Of a stretch of 64,000 nt of DNA, positions 18,189 through 28,300 are shown one piece after another (within the stretch, counting starts at the first letter, position 1; the number at the start of each line of letters is the position of its first letter). A program made the translations under genes and the position numbers. A model generated the notes under the pieces. The model was not told the DNA's origin and made no database searches. It saw only the letters and a program-made list of their open reading frames with translations. The stretch lies in assembly GCA_016125285.1 (NCBI GenBank), contig WGMA01000024.1, positions 62,001 to 126,000 on the forward strand, given 5' to 3'. Source of the DNA: Phycisphaera sp. Lineage in GTDB: Bacteria; Planctomycetota; Phycisphaerae; Phycisphaerales; Zrk34.

Positions 18189-19382
18189 ATGAACGACGTG
18201 AAACCAACGGGCGGTGGGTTCTGGCGAAAGCTGCACTGGTACACGGTGCGGGATCACAACGTGTTCTACCCGGCCAGCGCGGTGAGCATGATGGCCGGGT
18301 GCTTCCTGCTGAGCAGCGCGATGGGCATGAAGATGGAGCCGGTGTCGCTGTGGACGGTGCTGGCGATGCTCGGCGTGATGCAGGTGTACGAACTGCTGCT
18401 GGTCGGGCTGGCGATCTACCTGCTGCGGGCGAAGCGGCTGTGGCGGGACGGTCGCCTGCTGCTGATCGCCGAGGCGATCTTCGTGGTCGACCTGGCGCAG
18501 CTGAACGCGGTAATCGCGACGATGAATCCCGCGATCGGCTCGATCGTCAGCGTGATCGTCATGACGCTGGCGGGCGCGAAGGTGTGGGCGGTGGTGAAGG
18601 TGTTGAAGATCGACGTACCCGTGACGCACGTGGCTTGCGTCGTGACGGGCATGGCGATGGTGCTGGGCTGGCCGGCGGCGCTGGCGCGGTGGAGCGACCT
18701 CGGAGGCGCCGTGACGCCGTGGACGATGTACGGGTGGTGGTGGATGATCGCGGCGCTGCTGGCGGCGCACGGGGCGATGCGTCACCGGGCGTGGAAGTGG
18801 CGGCGCTGGGGCGGGCTCGGCGCGACGGTCGGCGGATGGCTGATCGCGGGCGTGTACACGTCGCTGGCCGTGCACGCCCACGGGTCGGGATGGGTGTATC
18901 ACATCGAGACTCAGGCGGCGTACGTCGGCCCGGCGTGTGTGGCGCTGGCGTTGTGCGTCGGGCCGGTCCTGGATGGCTGGTGGACCGAGAAGTCGGTGAT
19001 CACGGCGGAGATCGCGTTGATCGGCGCCGGCGTGCTGATGTCGCTGAAGGGCCCGCGTGTGCTGACGGAGACGGTGTGGGTCGATTGGCTGACGGTGTCG
19101 CCGTTGCGTCTGGTGCTGCTGGGCGCGGTGGTCGTGCTGGTGCTGTTGACGCTGCGGCGGCGGATCATGACCTACGCGGTGTGCGCCGCGACGTGCCTGG
19201 CAATGGTGCTCACGGGCCACTCGCTCGACACGATGCTGGCGACGATCAAGCGGCTCGTCCCACGCACGCAACTGGGCTGGGGCGTCGTCACGATGTCGCT
19301 GTCGTTCGTGCTGCTCGGCCTCGGGGCATTGTGCAGCTTTCGCAACGGCGACACGACGCCGGGCAAGACTACGGGGCAATGA
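18189..19382 (+). CDS. Multi-pass membrane protein of unknown function
   Basis: 397 residues with about ten hydrophobic helices spread from residue 30 to 385 and short basic loops (LRAKRLWRDGR, RHRAWKWRRW). I do not recognise a family: there is no transporter, kinase or enzyme motif I can name. Conserved-looking features are the N-terminal WRKLHWYTVRDHNVFYP and an aromatic, His-containing stretch (HAHGSGWVYHIETQ) between two helices. Start ATG 18189. It converges with the TPR membrane gene at 19395 (12 bases apart). Reading-frame quality and hydrophobic periodicity support a real protein. Confidence 0.75.
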   Translation: MNDVKPTGGGFWRKLHWYTVRDHNVFYPASAVSMMAGCFLLSSAMGMKMEPVSLWTVLAMLGVMQVYELLLVGLAIYLLRAKRLWRDGRLLLIAEAIFVVDLAQLNAVIATMNPAIGSIVSVIVMTLAGAKVWAVVKVLKIDVPVTHVACVVTGMAMVLGWPAALARWSDLGGAVTPWTMYGWWWMIAALLAAHGAMRHRAWKWRRWGGLGATVGGWLIAGVYTSLAVHAHGSGWVYHIETQAAYVGPACVALALCVGPVLDGWWTEKSVITAEIALIGAGVLMSLKGPRVLTETVWVDWLTVSPLRLVLLGAVVVLVLLTLRRRIMTYAVCAATCLAMVLTGHSLDTMLATIKRLVPRTQLGWGVVTMSLSFVLLGLGALCSFRNGDTTPGKTTGQ

Positions 19383-19394
19383 ACGTCGCGTGAC

Positions 19395-20864
19395 CTAGCG
19401 TGGCGGCCTCGTAGCCGAAGGCCTTTCGGAGGTCTTCGGCGCGGCGCTCGCGGCAGACTTCTGCTTTTCGATTTCGGCGATAGCACGCTGCTGAAGCAGG
19501 CGCGCGGGTTCCGCAAGGGGCCAGTCGATGGGAGCATGTGTCAGAGCCGCGGAGGTGTCGTTGACGACCTCTTGCCAGTTCGACACCGAGGCCTGCGCCG
19601 TGGCGCGGTTGAGGAACGCGGAGGGGTCTTCGGGGTGGAGATCGATGGCGAAGCTGTATTCAAAGAGCGCGACGTCGCTTCGCCCCGCCTGCATCGCCTC
19701 ATTACCGAGACGGAGGTGCAGAGCCGGATCAAGAAGCGTGCCCTCGGGATTTCGGTACGTGTGCCAGGCCGCGGGAAGCCACTTGATCCGCGATATGCGC
19801 GGACCAACGACGTGCGCCACGGGCAGCAGGAGGTTCAGCAGCAGCAACGCCGCAAGCACGCTTCGGCGGCGCGGCAGCTTCAGCCGACCGGCGAGCACAA
19901 TCCCCGCGATGACGACCGGCAGCATCACCGACGTCGAGCGGCTGTAGTCGCCAGCAAGCACGATCATCACCAGCAGCGGCGCCGTGATACCGATGCCGAT
20001 CGCGGGCTTCCACCACCACGCACCGGAACTGCGCACCGCGACCGCGATCAGGAAGATCGCCGGCCCCCACGCCAGACGCAGCCCCTGCCACACGCCCAAC
20101 GCCGCCGAATCGAGGTAGTTCAGCACGCTGTCGTTGCCGAAGATCGCCTCGTACAGGTACGCGTGCGAGGTCGATTCCTGTGCGGCAAACATAGCGATCG
20201 CGCGGAATAGCAGGTAGGGCGCGGCGGCCGCGACGACCCATGCGGTCTCGACGCGCGCCCGCCGACCGAAGCCGCTGCGCACCCATCCCATCTGCACCGC
20301 ACGGACAGCCAGACAGAGCGGCAGCATCAGCACAAACCGCTCGTCGATCCAAGGACACAACAGCACCGCCGCGGCCACCGCCCACATCGGCCGCGCCGTC
20401 GCCACCACCAGCGCCCCCAGCAGGTACCACGAATCGAAATATGTCAGCCAGCCCGTCGAGACGAAGAACCACGACATCGTCCCCGCCAGCCCGGCAGACA
20501 GCGCCGCCAGCCATGCGTCGCCGGTGTCGCGGTGCACCACGTGGGTGACCGTGCCCAGCAGCAGCAGCACGCCGACGAACGGCAGCGCGAGGTAGACACT
20601 GAACGGCATCGACGTGGCGTTCGCGAGCAGCGGGAACAACAGCCGCCAGCGGATGATCGCGTTGCTGGGGTGCTCGACGGGCGCGAACGGTCTGTCGATC
20701 TGATGCTGCGTCGACACCGCGCGATTCACTTCCGGCAGATTGCCCATCTCCCACAGATCCAGGCCACGCCACAGGTAGAACCGCGGCGACGCGGCAAACA
20801 CGCAGACCGCCGCAGCAACCAGCGTCACGGCCACAATGAACAGGCAATAGCGTGTCTTGCTCAT
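19395..20864 (-). CDS. Membrane protein with C-terminal TPR-like repeats, copy 1
   Basis: 489 residues. The first 350 have about nine membrane helices, starting with CLFIVAVTLVAAAVCVFAAS. The C-terminal 120 residues (LRLGNEAMQAGRSDVALFEY, FAIDLHPEDPSAFLNRATAQ) look like two or three TPR units. The start at 20864 gives MSKTRYC, identical to the neighbouring copy. The fold resembles TPR-bearing glycosyltransferase-like membrane proteins, but I see no catalytic motif and do not assign activity. It is a tandem paralogue of 20921-22366, with blocks that are nearly identical at DNA level and others that are strongly diverged. Confidence 0.75.
   Translation of the reverse strand: MSKTRYCLFIVAVTLVAAAVCVFAASPRFYLWRGLDLWEMGNLPEVNRAVSTQHQIDRPFAPVEHPSNAIIRWRLLFPLLANATSMPFSVYLALPFVGVLLLLGTVTHVVHRDTGDAWLAALSAGLAGTMSWFFVSTGWLTYFDSWYLLGALVVATARPMWAVAAAVLLCPWIDERFVLMLPLCLAVRAVQMGWVRSGFGRRARVETAWVVAAAAPYLLFRAIAMFAAQESTSHAYLYEAIFGNDSVLNYLDSAALGVWQGLRLAWGPAIFLIAVAVRSSGAWWWKPAIGIGITAPLLVMIVLAGDYSRSTSVMLPVVIAGIVLAGRLKLPRRRSVLAALLLLNLLLPVAHVVGPRISRIKWLPAAWHTYRNPEGTLLDPALHLRLGNEAMQAGRSDVALFEYSFAIDLHPEDPSAFLNRATAQASVSNWQEVVNDTSAALTHAPIDWPLAEPARLLQQRAIAEIEKQKSAASAAPKTSERPSATRPPR
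19811..19952 (-). repeat. Near-identical block A, copy 1
   Basis: 142 bases matching 21310-21451 with two differences seen. It encodes the last membrane helices before the TPR-like tail. Confidence 0.8.
20319..20669 (-). repeat. Near-identical block B, copy 1
   Basis: 351 bases matching 21821-22171 with only three differences that I could find by eye, all C/T. It encodes most of the N-terminal membrane region of the TPR membrane protein. Flanking sequence is far more diverged. Confidence 0.85.
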
Positions 20865-20920
20865 GGGAGCGGTCCGTCGATTGGCGTTCGATCGACTCAT
20901 CGTACCGGCTCGCCGCACAT

Positions 20921-22366
20921 CTAGCGGGGAGTCGACGGCGTTGCTTCGTTCGTCGGTTGGCGGTGTTCGAGTTCGCCGATCGCTCGCTGTCGCAGCAGGC
21001 GTGCCGGTTCGGCTTCGGGCCAGTCCTTTGGCGCACGCTCGATCGCGGCGTCGATGTCCGGGAGCGCCGACCGCCAGTCCCCCACCGTCGCATACGCAAC
21101 GGCACGACCGAGAAGCGCCGAATAGTTGTGGGGGTCGAGTTCGATCGCCCACGTGAACTCGGTGATCGCGGCGTCGGGCTTGCCGACCTGCATCGCCAGG
21201 TTGCCGCCCCGGATGTGATACGCCGGATCGACCAGCGTGCCTTCGGGGTTTCGGTACGTGTGCCAGGCGCTGGGGAACCACTCAATCGCGGCGACGCGTG
21301 GCCCAAACACGTGCGCCACGGGCAGCAGGAGGTTCAACAGCAGCAACGCCGCAAGCACGCTTCGGCGTCGCGGCAGCTTCAGCCGACCGGCGAGCACAAT
21401 CCCCGCGATGACGACCGGCAGCATCACCGACGTCGAGCGGCTGTAGTCGCCGGTAAGGATCAGGTTGCCCACCAGACCAAGCGCCACGCCGCCCCAGACG
21501 AACACCACCCAGCCCGAACCCTTTGACAGCCGCTTCGACAACAGCAGAAACACCATCGCGACGACCCACGCCAGCCGAAGACCGTACCACGCCCCGGCTG
21601 CGACGTACGGCAGGTTCGCCGCGGCGCTCCACTCGCCGAACAGCACACGCGTGAGATAGTCACCCGACGTCGACGCGCCCCCGCCGACCAGCATCATCGC
21701 CACGCGGAACAGCAGATACGGCGTAAGCAGCCCCACCACCCACGCCGACTGCCGGATCGCCTGACCGTTCATCCGTCCACGCACCCAGCCCGACGTCGAC
21801 GCACGCGCCACCCAGCACAGCGGCAGCATCAGCACAAACCGCTCGTCGATCCAAGGACACAACAGCACCGCCGCGGCCACCGCCCACATCGGCCGCGCCG
21901 TCGCCACCACCAGCGCCCCCAGCAGGTACCACGAATCGAAATACGTCAGCCAGCCCGTCGAGACGAAGAACCACGACATCGTCCCCGCCAGCCCGGCAGA
22001 CAGCGCCGCCAGCCACGCGTCGCCGGTGTCGCGGTGCACCACGTGGGTGACCGTGCCCAGCAGCAGCAGCACGCCGACGAACGGCAGCGCGAGGTAGACA
22101 CTGAACGGCATCGACGCGGCGTTCGCGAGCAGCGGGAACAACAGCCGCCAGCGGATGATCGCGTTGCTGGGATTCACGACCGGAGCGAACGGCTCGTCGA
22201 TCTGATGCTGCGTCGACACCGCGCGGTTGATTTCCGGCAGGCCGACCATCTCGGTGACATTCAGTCCCTGCCACAGGTAGAACCGCGGCGACGCGGCAAA
22301 CACGCAGACCGCCGCAGCAGCCAGCGTCACGGCCACAATAAACAGGCAATAGCGCGTCTTGCTCAT
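20921..22366 (-). CDS. Membrane protein with C-terminal TPR-like repeats, copy 2
   Basis: 481 residues, same layout as the copy downstream: signal-like first helix, about nine membrane helices, then a TPR-like tail (IRGGNLAMQVGKPDAAITEF, WAIELDPHNYSALLGRAVAY). Residues 1-180 are almost identical to copy 1 apart from a few positions (for example LWQGLNVTEMVGLPEINR against LWRGLDLWEMGNLPEVNR). Residues about 185-310 differ strongly, then about 45 residues are near identical again. Such a mosaic fits gene conversion between tandem copies. The function is unknown. The two share the 20 bases CTCATCGTACCGGCTCGCCG just upstream of their starts. Confidence 0.75.
   Translation of the reverse strand: MSKTRYCLFIVAVTLAAAAVCVFAASPRFYLWQGLNVTEMVGLPEINRAVSTQHQIDEPFAPVVNPSNAIIRWRLLFPLLANAASMPFSVYLALPFVGVLLLLGTVTHVVHRDTGDAWLAALSAGLAGTMSWFFVSTGWLTYFDSWYLLGALVVATARPMWAVAAAVLLCPWIDERFVLMLPLCWVARASTSGWVRGRMNGQAIRQSAWVVGLLTPYLLFRVAMMLVGGGASTSGDYLTRVLFGEWSAAANLPYVAAGAWYGLRLAWVVAMVFLLLSKRLSKGSGWVVFVWGGVALGLVGNLILTGDYSRSTSVMLPVVIAGIVLAGRLKLPRRRSVLAALLLLNLLLPVAHVFGPRVAAIEWFPSAWHTYRNPEGTLVDPAYHIRGGNLAMQVGKPDAAITEFTWAIELDPHNYSALLGRAVAYATVGDWRSALPDIDAAIERAPKDWPEAEPARLLRQRAIGELEHRQPTNEATPSTPR
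21310..21451 (-). repeat. Near-identical block A, copy 2
   Basis: Partner of 19811-19952, offset 1499 bases. Confidence 0.8.
21821..22171 (-). repeat. Near-identical block B, copy 2
   Basis: Partner of 20319-20669, offset 1502 bases. Confidence 0.85.
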
Positions 22367-22495
22367 AAGCTGGCGGACCGTTCGTTAGACCAGGGCCCGC
22401 TCATCGTACCGGCTCGCCGAGCGGTAATCGAGACACGCGTACGACCTGATCCGCGCGACCTTGACGCCGGTCGCTATGATGATTGCGGACTGACT

Positions 22496-23752
22496 ATGAA
22501 CCCGATCGACTTCATCTCAGACACAACCGCGACCGACGTCGTCGACATCGGCATCGTCGCGATCCTCCTGTACGCGATGATGGCGGTGCTGCGCCGCACG
22601 AACACGTCGTTCGTCGCCCTGGGCATCCTATTCGTCGGAGCGTTGTACGTGGTCGCGCTGACGCTGGGCCTCCGCCTCACGTCGTACCTGCTCAACACGT
22701 TCTTCACCGTCATCTTCGTCGCGCTGCTCATCATCTTTCAGGACGAGCTGCGCAGCTTCTTCTCGCGACTCGCATCGACCGTCCTCCGGCGTCGGCGACG
22801 CGAGCAGCGACTCGCGTTCAGCTCCGAGATCGACCGCCTCGCCGACACGCTGTTCGACATGGCGGCGAAGCACATCGGCGCGATCGTCGTCATCCCCGGC
22901 GACGACGACATCGATCGACACCTCCAGCGCGGCACGCGCCTCGACGGCCGCCTCAGCGACGCGCTGCTGCGGAGCATCTTCGACCCGCACTCGGTGGGAC
23001 ACGACGGCGCGGTCATCCTCCGCGGCGCGACGGTTGAGAAGTTCGCGTGCCACCTGCCGCTGGCGACCAACGCCGCGCAGCTCGGCGATCGGGGCACGCG
23101 GCACGCCGCGGCGCTGGGCCTCAGCGAACGGTGCGACGCGTTGTGCATCGTCGTATCGGAGGAGCGCGGCGTGGTGAGCGTGGCGCACCAGGGCGTGCTG
23201 ACGGTGATGGAGTCGAGGGACGCGCTGCGGGAGCGACTCGACGCGCTAAGCCGCGCGGCCGAGCCCAAGCGCGCCGCCCGAATCGCACGTGACGTGCTCG
23301 TGCGCGACTGGTCGCTCAAGCTGGGCGCCGTGGCGTTGGCGCTGCCGCTGTGGTTCCTGTTCGTGCACGAATCGGAGATCGCCTATCGCACATTCGACGT
23401 GCCGCTGCAGCCGACCGGCCTGCCGCCTCACCTGCGCGTCGCGTCGGTCGAGCCGCAGAGCGTGCGTGTCGTCGTCACGGCCCCGCGGCGCAAGTTCTAC
23501 TTCGTCACCACGGCCGACTTCCAGATCGGCCTGCGCCTGTTTGACGCACGCGCCGGCGAGCGTGTCATCACGCTGACCGCGTCTGACGCGTTTCTCCCGG
23601 ACGACGTGACGTTCGTGAACATCATCCCGCGCGACATCCGCGTGAAGATCGAACCCGTGGCACAGGCGAAACCGAAACCGCCCGAAGCCACGCCCGTGAC
23701 ACCGCCCCCCGCGCCTGTGACGAACGGCGAGCCGCCTAACGCGGCGCCTTGA
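22496..23752 (+). CDS. Diadenylate cyclase (CdaA-like) fused to a YbbR/CdaR-like domain
   Basis: 418 residues. Three N-terminal membrane helices (about 18-85) precede a DisA_N/DAC catalytic domain at about 105-240, as in CdaA. The DGA motif is intact at 170-172 (GHDGAVIL). The second motif, usually RHR, reads RHA at 202-204 (GTRHAAALGLSE). A further membrane helix at about 274-292 and one YbbR-like beta domain (about 295-390) follow, then a Pro-rich tail. CdaR, a YbbR protein, is normally a separate neighbouring gene that regulates CdaA; here both are one chain. The product would make c-di-AMP from two ATP. ATG 22496 starts right at the first helix. Confidence 0.85.
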   Translation: MNPIDFISDTTATDVVDIGIVAILLYAMMAVLRRTNTSFVALGILFVGALYVVALTLGLRLTSYLLNTFFTVIFVALLIIFQDELRSFFSRLASTVLRRRRREQRLAFSSEIDRLADTLFDMAAKHIGAIVVIPGDDDIDRHLQRGTRLDGRLSDALLRSIFDPHSVGHDGAVILRGATVEKFACHLPLATNAAQLGDRGTRHAAALGLSERCDALCIVVSEERGVVSVAHQGVLTVMESRDALRERLDALSRAAEPKRAARIARDVLVRDWSLKLGAVALALPLWFLFVHESEIAYRTFDVPLQPTGLPPHLRVASVEPQSVRVVVTAPRRKFYFVTTADFQIGLRLFDARAGERVITLTASDAFLPDDVTFVNIIPRDIRVKIEPVAQAKPKPPEATPVTPPPAPVTNGEPPNAAP

Positions 23753-25388
23753 GCATCGCGTTCCACAGGTCCTTTCGGATGTAAACGGTCAGGAACACCG
23801 AGGGCCGCAGCCCGCGCGACTCACTGACGTAACGGTCATCCAACTGCGCATCGAGCAATTCGGTCGCCCCCGCGCCGGCGACAATAAACGGCGCGTCGAT
23901 GCGTTTGGGCATCGTGTGGAAGTAACCGACGTGGTCGAATCGACGCAGGTAGAACGGCAGTGGCCAGTAGTCGTCGCTGATCACGTAGATGAGCATCTCG
24001 TGCCCGGCCGGGCTCACCGCGGCGATCTGCTCGGCGCGCTCGGCGATTCGGCGGACGTCGCTGACGGCGTGCGCATAGAAGTAAGGATTCCGCGTGTTGG
24101 TGTGCCAGAGGAAGTTGACGCGGTACGCCTGCCAGCCAAGGTGATACGTGCCGGCGCACAGCGCGAGGATCACCAGCCCCTTGCCGACCCACGTCGGCGT
24201 GATGCGCATGAACATACCGACGCCGACGCCCGCCATGATGATCAGGCCGTGGTAGAACCCCAGCATCGACCACGGCGTCTTGTACGCGATGCCCGAATAG
24301 AGGACGACCAGCACCACCGTGTACACCGCGAAGAACCGCACGTAAGGCAGGTGATCGCGACGCACCCCGACACCCGTCGCCGCGGCGAGCAGGCCGAACA
24401 CGGCCATCGCCAGCACCAGCCCCTCGGACCACCACACGCCGCCGCCGGTGGCCGGCTTCTGATACGCCAGCAGCACCAGGTAGTAGTACCACGGCGCGGT
24501 GTGCGACGCCGCGGCGCCCTCGCCCGACGCGCCGCGGTGCAGGTAGGTCGCATAGGTCATCACCGAGTCGACCGGCCCCTGCGGATTCGTAAAGAAGCTG
24601 CTGAACAGCAGCACCGACACCACCACCGCCACCATGGCCGCCGCGAGCACATGCCAGCGTGTCACCGCCAGCAGCGGACACAGCACGCGCCGCGTCAGCG
24701 TCGCCGGCTCGTCGTCGGCGGCTTGCCCGTCTGACTGCGCCGCCGGCGACGCGTCACCGCCGCGGCGCGTCGCGAGCACCACCACCAGCGCCACGCCCAT
24801 CGCGAACCAGGCCAGCAGGCACGTCTCCTTCGTCGCGTGCATCAGGCCGATGCACAACCCGCAGATCAGCGCCCAGCCGACCCGGCGTGTGCGCACGTAC
24901 TGAAGGCCCGCGAGGATCGCGCCGAACGTGAACAGCACCAGCGGCGTCTCGTGGATGTAGTAACGGTTGTAGTACGTCATCGCCGGGGACACGGCGCAGA
25001 GCACCGCGGCGCCGAACGCGGCCGGCGTGCCGATCCACCGGCGCGACGCGAACGTCATCCACACGAGCAGCACGCCCATCAGCGCGGTGAGCATGCGGTA
25101 CGTCGACTCGGTCGTTTGCTCGAACGTGTCAGCCCCGCTCAGCCAGACCATCGGCAGCGTCAGGTACGGCAGCGACGGCCCGTGATACTCGTGCGGGTCG
25201 TACTTGTACGCGTTGTCGTACCACAGCGCGCGGAACTTGAACGTGTTGTTGCCCTCGTCGCCGTGCAGCACGCGATCGTTGAGGTGCGGCAGGCGGAACG
25301 CCATCGCCAGCACGATCACGCCGAGCATCGCCACCGCGATCAGCCACGGCGGCGCCGCGCGTCGTGTTGTGAGGTCGGATGATGTCAC
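23736..25388 (-). CDS. Agl23-like membrane glycosyltransferase (TIGR03663-type)
   Basis: 550 residues with about eleven membrane helices. The first periplasmic loop carries RLPHLNDRVLHGDEGNNTFK and then YDPHEYHGPSLPYLTLP, which match the flippase-activity-associated Agl23 family, related to GT-C/PMT-type transferases that use lipid-linked sugars; the Asp-Glu pair is the probable catalytic site. A second loop carries YYNRYYIHETPLV. The last 17 bases overlap the end of the converging diadenylate cyclase gene. The sugar and acceptor are unknown; a role in cell-surface glycan or protein glycosylation is inferred from the family. Confidence 0.85.
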   Translation of the reverse strand: MTSSDLTTRRAAPPWLIAVAMLGVIVLAMAFRLPHLNDRVLHGDEGNNTFKFRALWYDNAYKYDPHEYHGPSLPYLTLPMVWLSGADTFEQTTESTYRMLTALMGVLLVWMTFASRRWIGTPAAFGAAVLCAVSPAMTYYNRYYIHETPLVLFTFGAILAGLQYVRTRRVGWALICGLCIGLMHATKETCLLAWFAMGVALVVVLATRRGGDASPAAQSDGQAADDEPATLTRRVLCPLLAVTRWHVLAAAMVAVVVSVLLFSSFFTNPQGPVDSVMTYATYLHRGASGEGAAASHTAPWYYYLVLLAYQKPATGGGVWWSEGLVLAMAVFGLLAAATGVGVRRDHLPYVRFFAVYTVVLVVLYSGIAYKTPWSMLGFYHGLIIMAGVGVGMFMRITPTWVGKGLVILALCAGTYHLGWQAYRVNFLWHTNTRNPYFYAHAVSDVRRIAERAEQIAAVSPAGHEMLIYVISDDYWPLPFYLRRFDHVGYFHTMPKRIDAPFIVAGAGATELLDAQLDDRYVSESRGLRPSVFLTVYIRKDLWNAMLKAPR

Positions 25389-25399
25389 GGCCCGTGATC

Positions 25400-28300
25400 T
25401 TACTCCGACTTCAGCGACTGCAGGTAATCCAGGATCGAAGCGAGCTGCTGCGTCGTGAGGTTCGCGACGAGGCCCTCGGGCATGATCGAGTTCTCCTGCT
25501 TCGTGCGCTGCTTGACGTCGCCGGGCTTGATCTTCGTCGGCAGCCCCGCGATGTTCCGCAGCTCGATCGAGTCACCGGACTCGCTGGTCACGAAGCCGAC
25601 CTGCGTCGTGCCATCCTTGAGCACGAAGATCTGCGTGTCGAAGCCCTGGGCGATCTTGGCGCTGGGCTTGAGGATCGACTCGATCAGTTCGGCGCGGCTG
25701 TAACGCTTGCCTATGTCGGCGAGCATCGGCCCCTTCGGCGGCTGGTCCTTCGAGACGGTGTGGCACGCAATGCAGCCCTGCTGCGTGAAGAGCTTGGCGC
25801 CCTCGGCCACGTCGCCCTTCAGCTTCTGCGCCGCGGCGAGCACCTTTTCAAACTTGAGCTTGGCGATCACGTCGCCGCTGGCCATGCCCGGCACGTTCGT
25901 CAGCCGCAGCGCCTGCGCCGCGAAGATCGCCGCGTCGTGCACCGCCGGGTTGCTGCTCGCCACCGACGCACGCACCTGCTTCTCGTAATCCTTGTCACGC
26001 GTGCGACCGATCGCGCGGAGCGCCGCCGCCGTCGACGCGTCCGCCTTCCACGCGTCGTTCATCGCGTCTTCCGCGGCCTTCTTGTCCTTGCCCTTGACGC
26101 GCTTGTCGCCCACCACGCCGAGCAGCACCGCGTACGCCACCTCGCGTGAGGCCGCATCCCCCGACTGGGCGACCTTCGCGAAGTAGCCCGCGTCCTTGGC
26201 GCGATCCTTGTCCGAGATGTACGCCTCGAACGCCGTGATCGCCTCACCCGCGGGCGGGTCCTGCGACATGAGCTGGCCGAGCGTCGCGACGAGCACGTCT
26301 CGCGCGTCGTTGCCGTTGACGTTCGACAGGGCCTTCGCCGCCGTGGCGCGGTCGGCCGCGCTCGCCTTGTCGTCCAGCGCGACGCGCTTCAGCAGCGGCA
26401 ACGCCGCCGGGGGCACGTCGGCCAGCGTCGCCAGCACGCTCACCGCCGCGGACCGCTGCGCCGGACCGGCCTCGGCCATCGCGACCAGCACGTCGCTCAT
26501 CCCCGCCAGGCTCACACGCTGGCGGGTCAGCTCGACGATCATCTTCGTCGCAACGTCCGCCGGAGCCGCCTTCAACGCCGCGGTCAGCGCCTTGTCGATC
26601 TTGTCCGTCTGCTCCCACTTGGTGGGGTTGTAGTAAGGCCCGCGTGTGTCGGGACGCGTGCCCCACCACTCGCCCTGCCACTCCGCCTCGACGTTGTACA
26701 GACGACACAACGCGCGGAAGATCGGCGCCGTGTGATCGCGGTCCTGCGTGCTGTTGAGCCGCTGTATCAGTCCGTTGACGACCGCCGGCTCGTGCAGCGC
26801 CTGGAGCACCTGGCACAGGCCCGCGGCGTGACGCGCGTCGGCGGTGTCCAACGCCTTGAGCGCCACATCACCGGCGTCGAGCAGCACCATCGCCTTGATC
26901 GCGTCGTGCGCCACCAGCGGATCGGGGTCGGCGACCATCGCCACCAGCGGCGCCGCGCCCGCGGGCTTGCCGAGCCGACCCAGGCCGATCACCGCCTGAA
27001 GGCGCACACGTGGATCGGCGTCCTTCAACGCCGCGACGAAAGGCTCGACCGGCACGTCGGCCACCTGCGTCAAGCGGTCCGCGATCGCCCGCAGCGCGTG
27101 CGACCGCACCACCGGGTCCCTGCTGACGCGGAGCAGCGCGTCGGTCGATGCCGCGCCGAGCAGTTGCTTGAGCGTGTAGATCGCCGCGACGCGCGAAGCC
27201 AGGGTCGCACCGCCGTCCGACCCGAGCTTCTCGAGGCCCGTGCGGAACACCGGCTTGTCGCCCCGACGCAGGATCTCCCGCTGCGTGAAGATGTGCAGCG
27301 AGTGGCTCGGCGACGTCAGGTACCCGAGCAGTTGATCGTCGCTGGCCTTGCCGAGATCGGGCGGCGTGGTTGGCCTATGGTCCTTCGGCGTGAGCCGCGC
27401 CACGAAACCCACATCCTCGTTCTTGTAGCTGAACCCGCCGTTCTTCCACGACGCGATGTACAGGTCGCCCTGCGGATCGACGTCGAGATCGGTCGGACGC
27501 GGGATCTTGACGAACTCCTCTGACCCGGCCTTGAAATCGGCGCCGTTGGGTGTCAGCGGATGGTAGTACACGACGCTGCGGCCCCAGTCGGCGGTCAGCA
27601 GCGCGTCGGAGTACTTGCCGAAGCCCGGCTCCTGGACGTACAGCGCGCCGGTGCCCGAGCCGCCGCCGTAATCCGCCAGCGGCTCGATCATCTCGTCCTG
27701 GAAGTTCTTGAAGAGGATCGGATAGCCGTGGTGGGCGTGGCCGCCGAAAACGTGGTGCAGGCGCACGTCCCAGCCGCCGCCGTCGTTGGTGTTGTCGCGG
27801 GCGAAGATGTTCATGTAGGGATCGACGGCGACGTCGCAGATGTTGCGGGTGCCGCGGTCGTAGATCTCGACCTCGCTGCCGTCGGGACGGATACGCGTGA
27901 CCGCGCCGCCGTGCAGCTGGAGCGACTTGCCGTCAGACCCTGTGGCCTTGACGTAGCCGAAGTCGCCGGTGGCGATGTAGAGCCAGCCGTCGATGCCCAT
28001 CCGCATGCCGTTGGTCGTGTGGTCGGCGCCGCGCTTCTCGTTCATGTCGGTGCTGATACCGGTGACGATGTCCTTCGACTCGTCCGCCACGCCGTCGCCG
28101 TCCTTGTCGGTGTACAGCGTGACGGTCGGCGGGTGCTGGACCCACAGCTGCCCGTGATCGTAGAACAGGCCGCGCGGGAAGCGTACATCGGTGACCTTCG
28201 TGAACTGGTCCGCCACGCCGTCACCGTCGGTGTCGACGCAGCGCATCACGTGCCCCTTGCCGGGGATCTTGCCCAGCGAACCGTTGGGGTCGACGCCGAT

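Noticed and set aside
19395-22366. Mobile element as the cause of the duplicated blocks
   Set aside because: No transposase, no terminal inverted repeats and no target duplication; the repeats stay in register within two paralogous genes.
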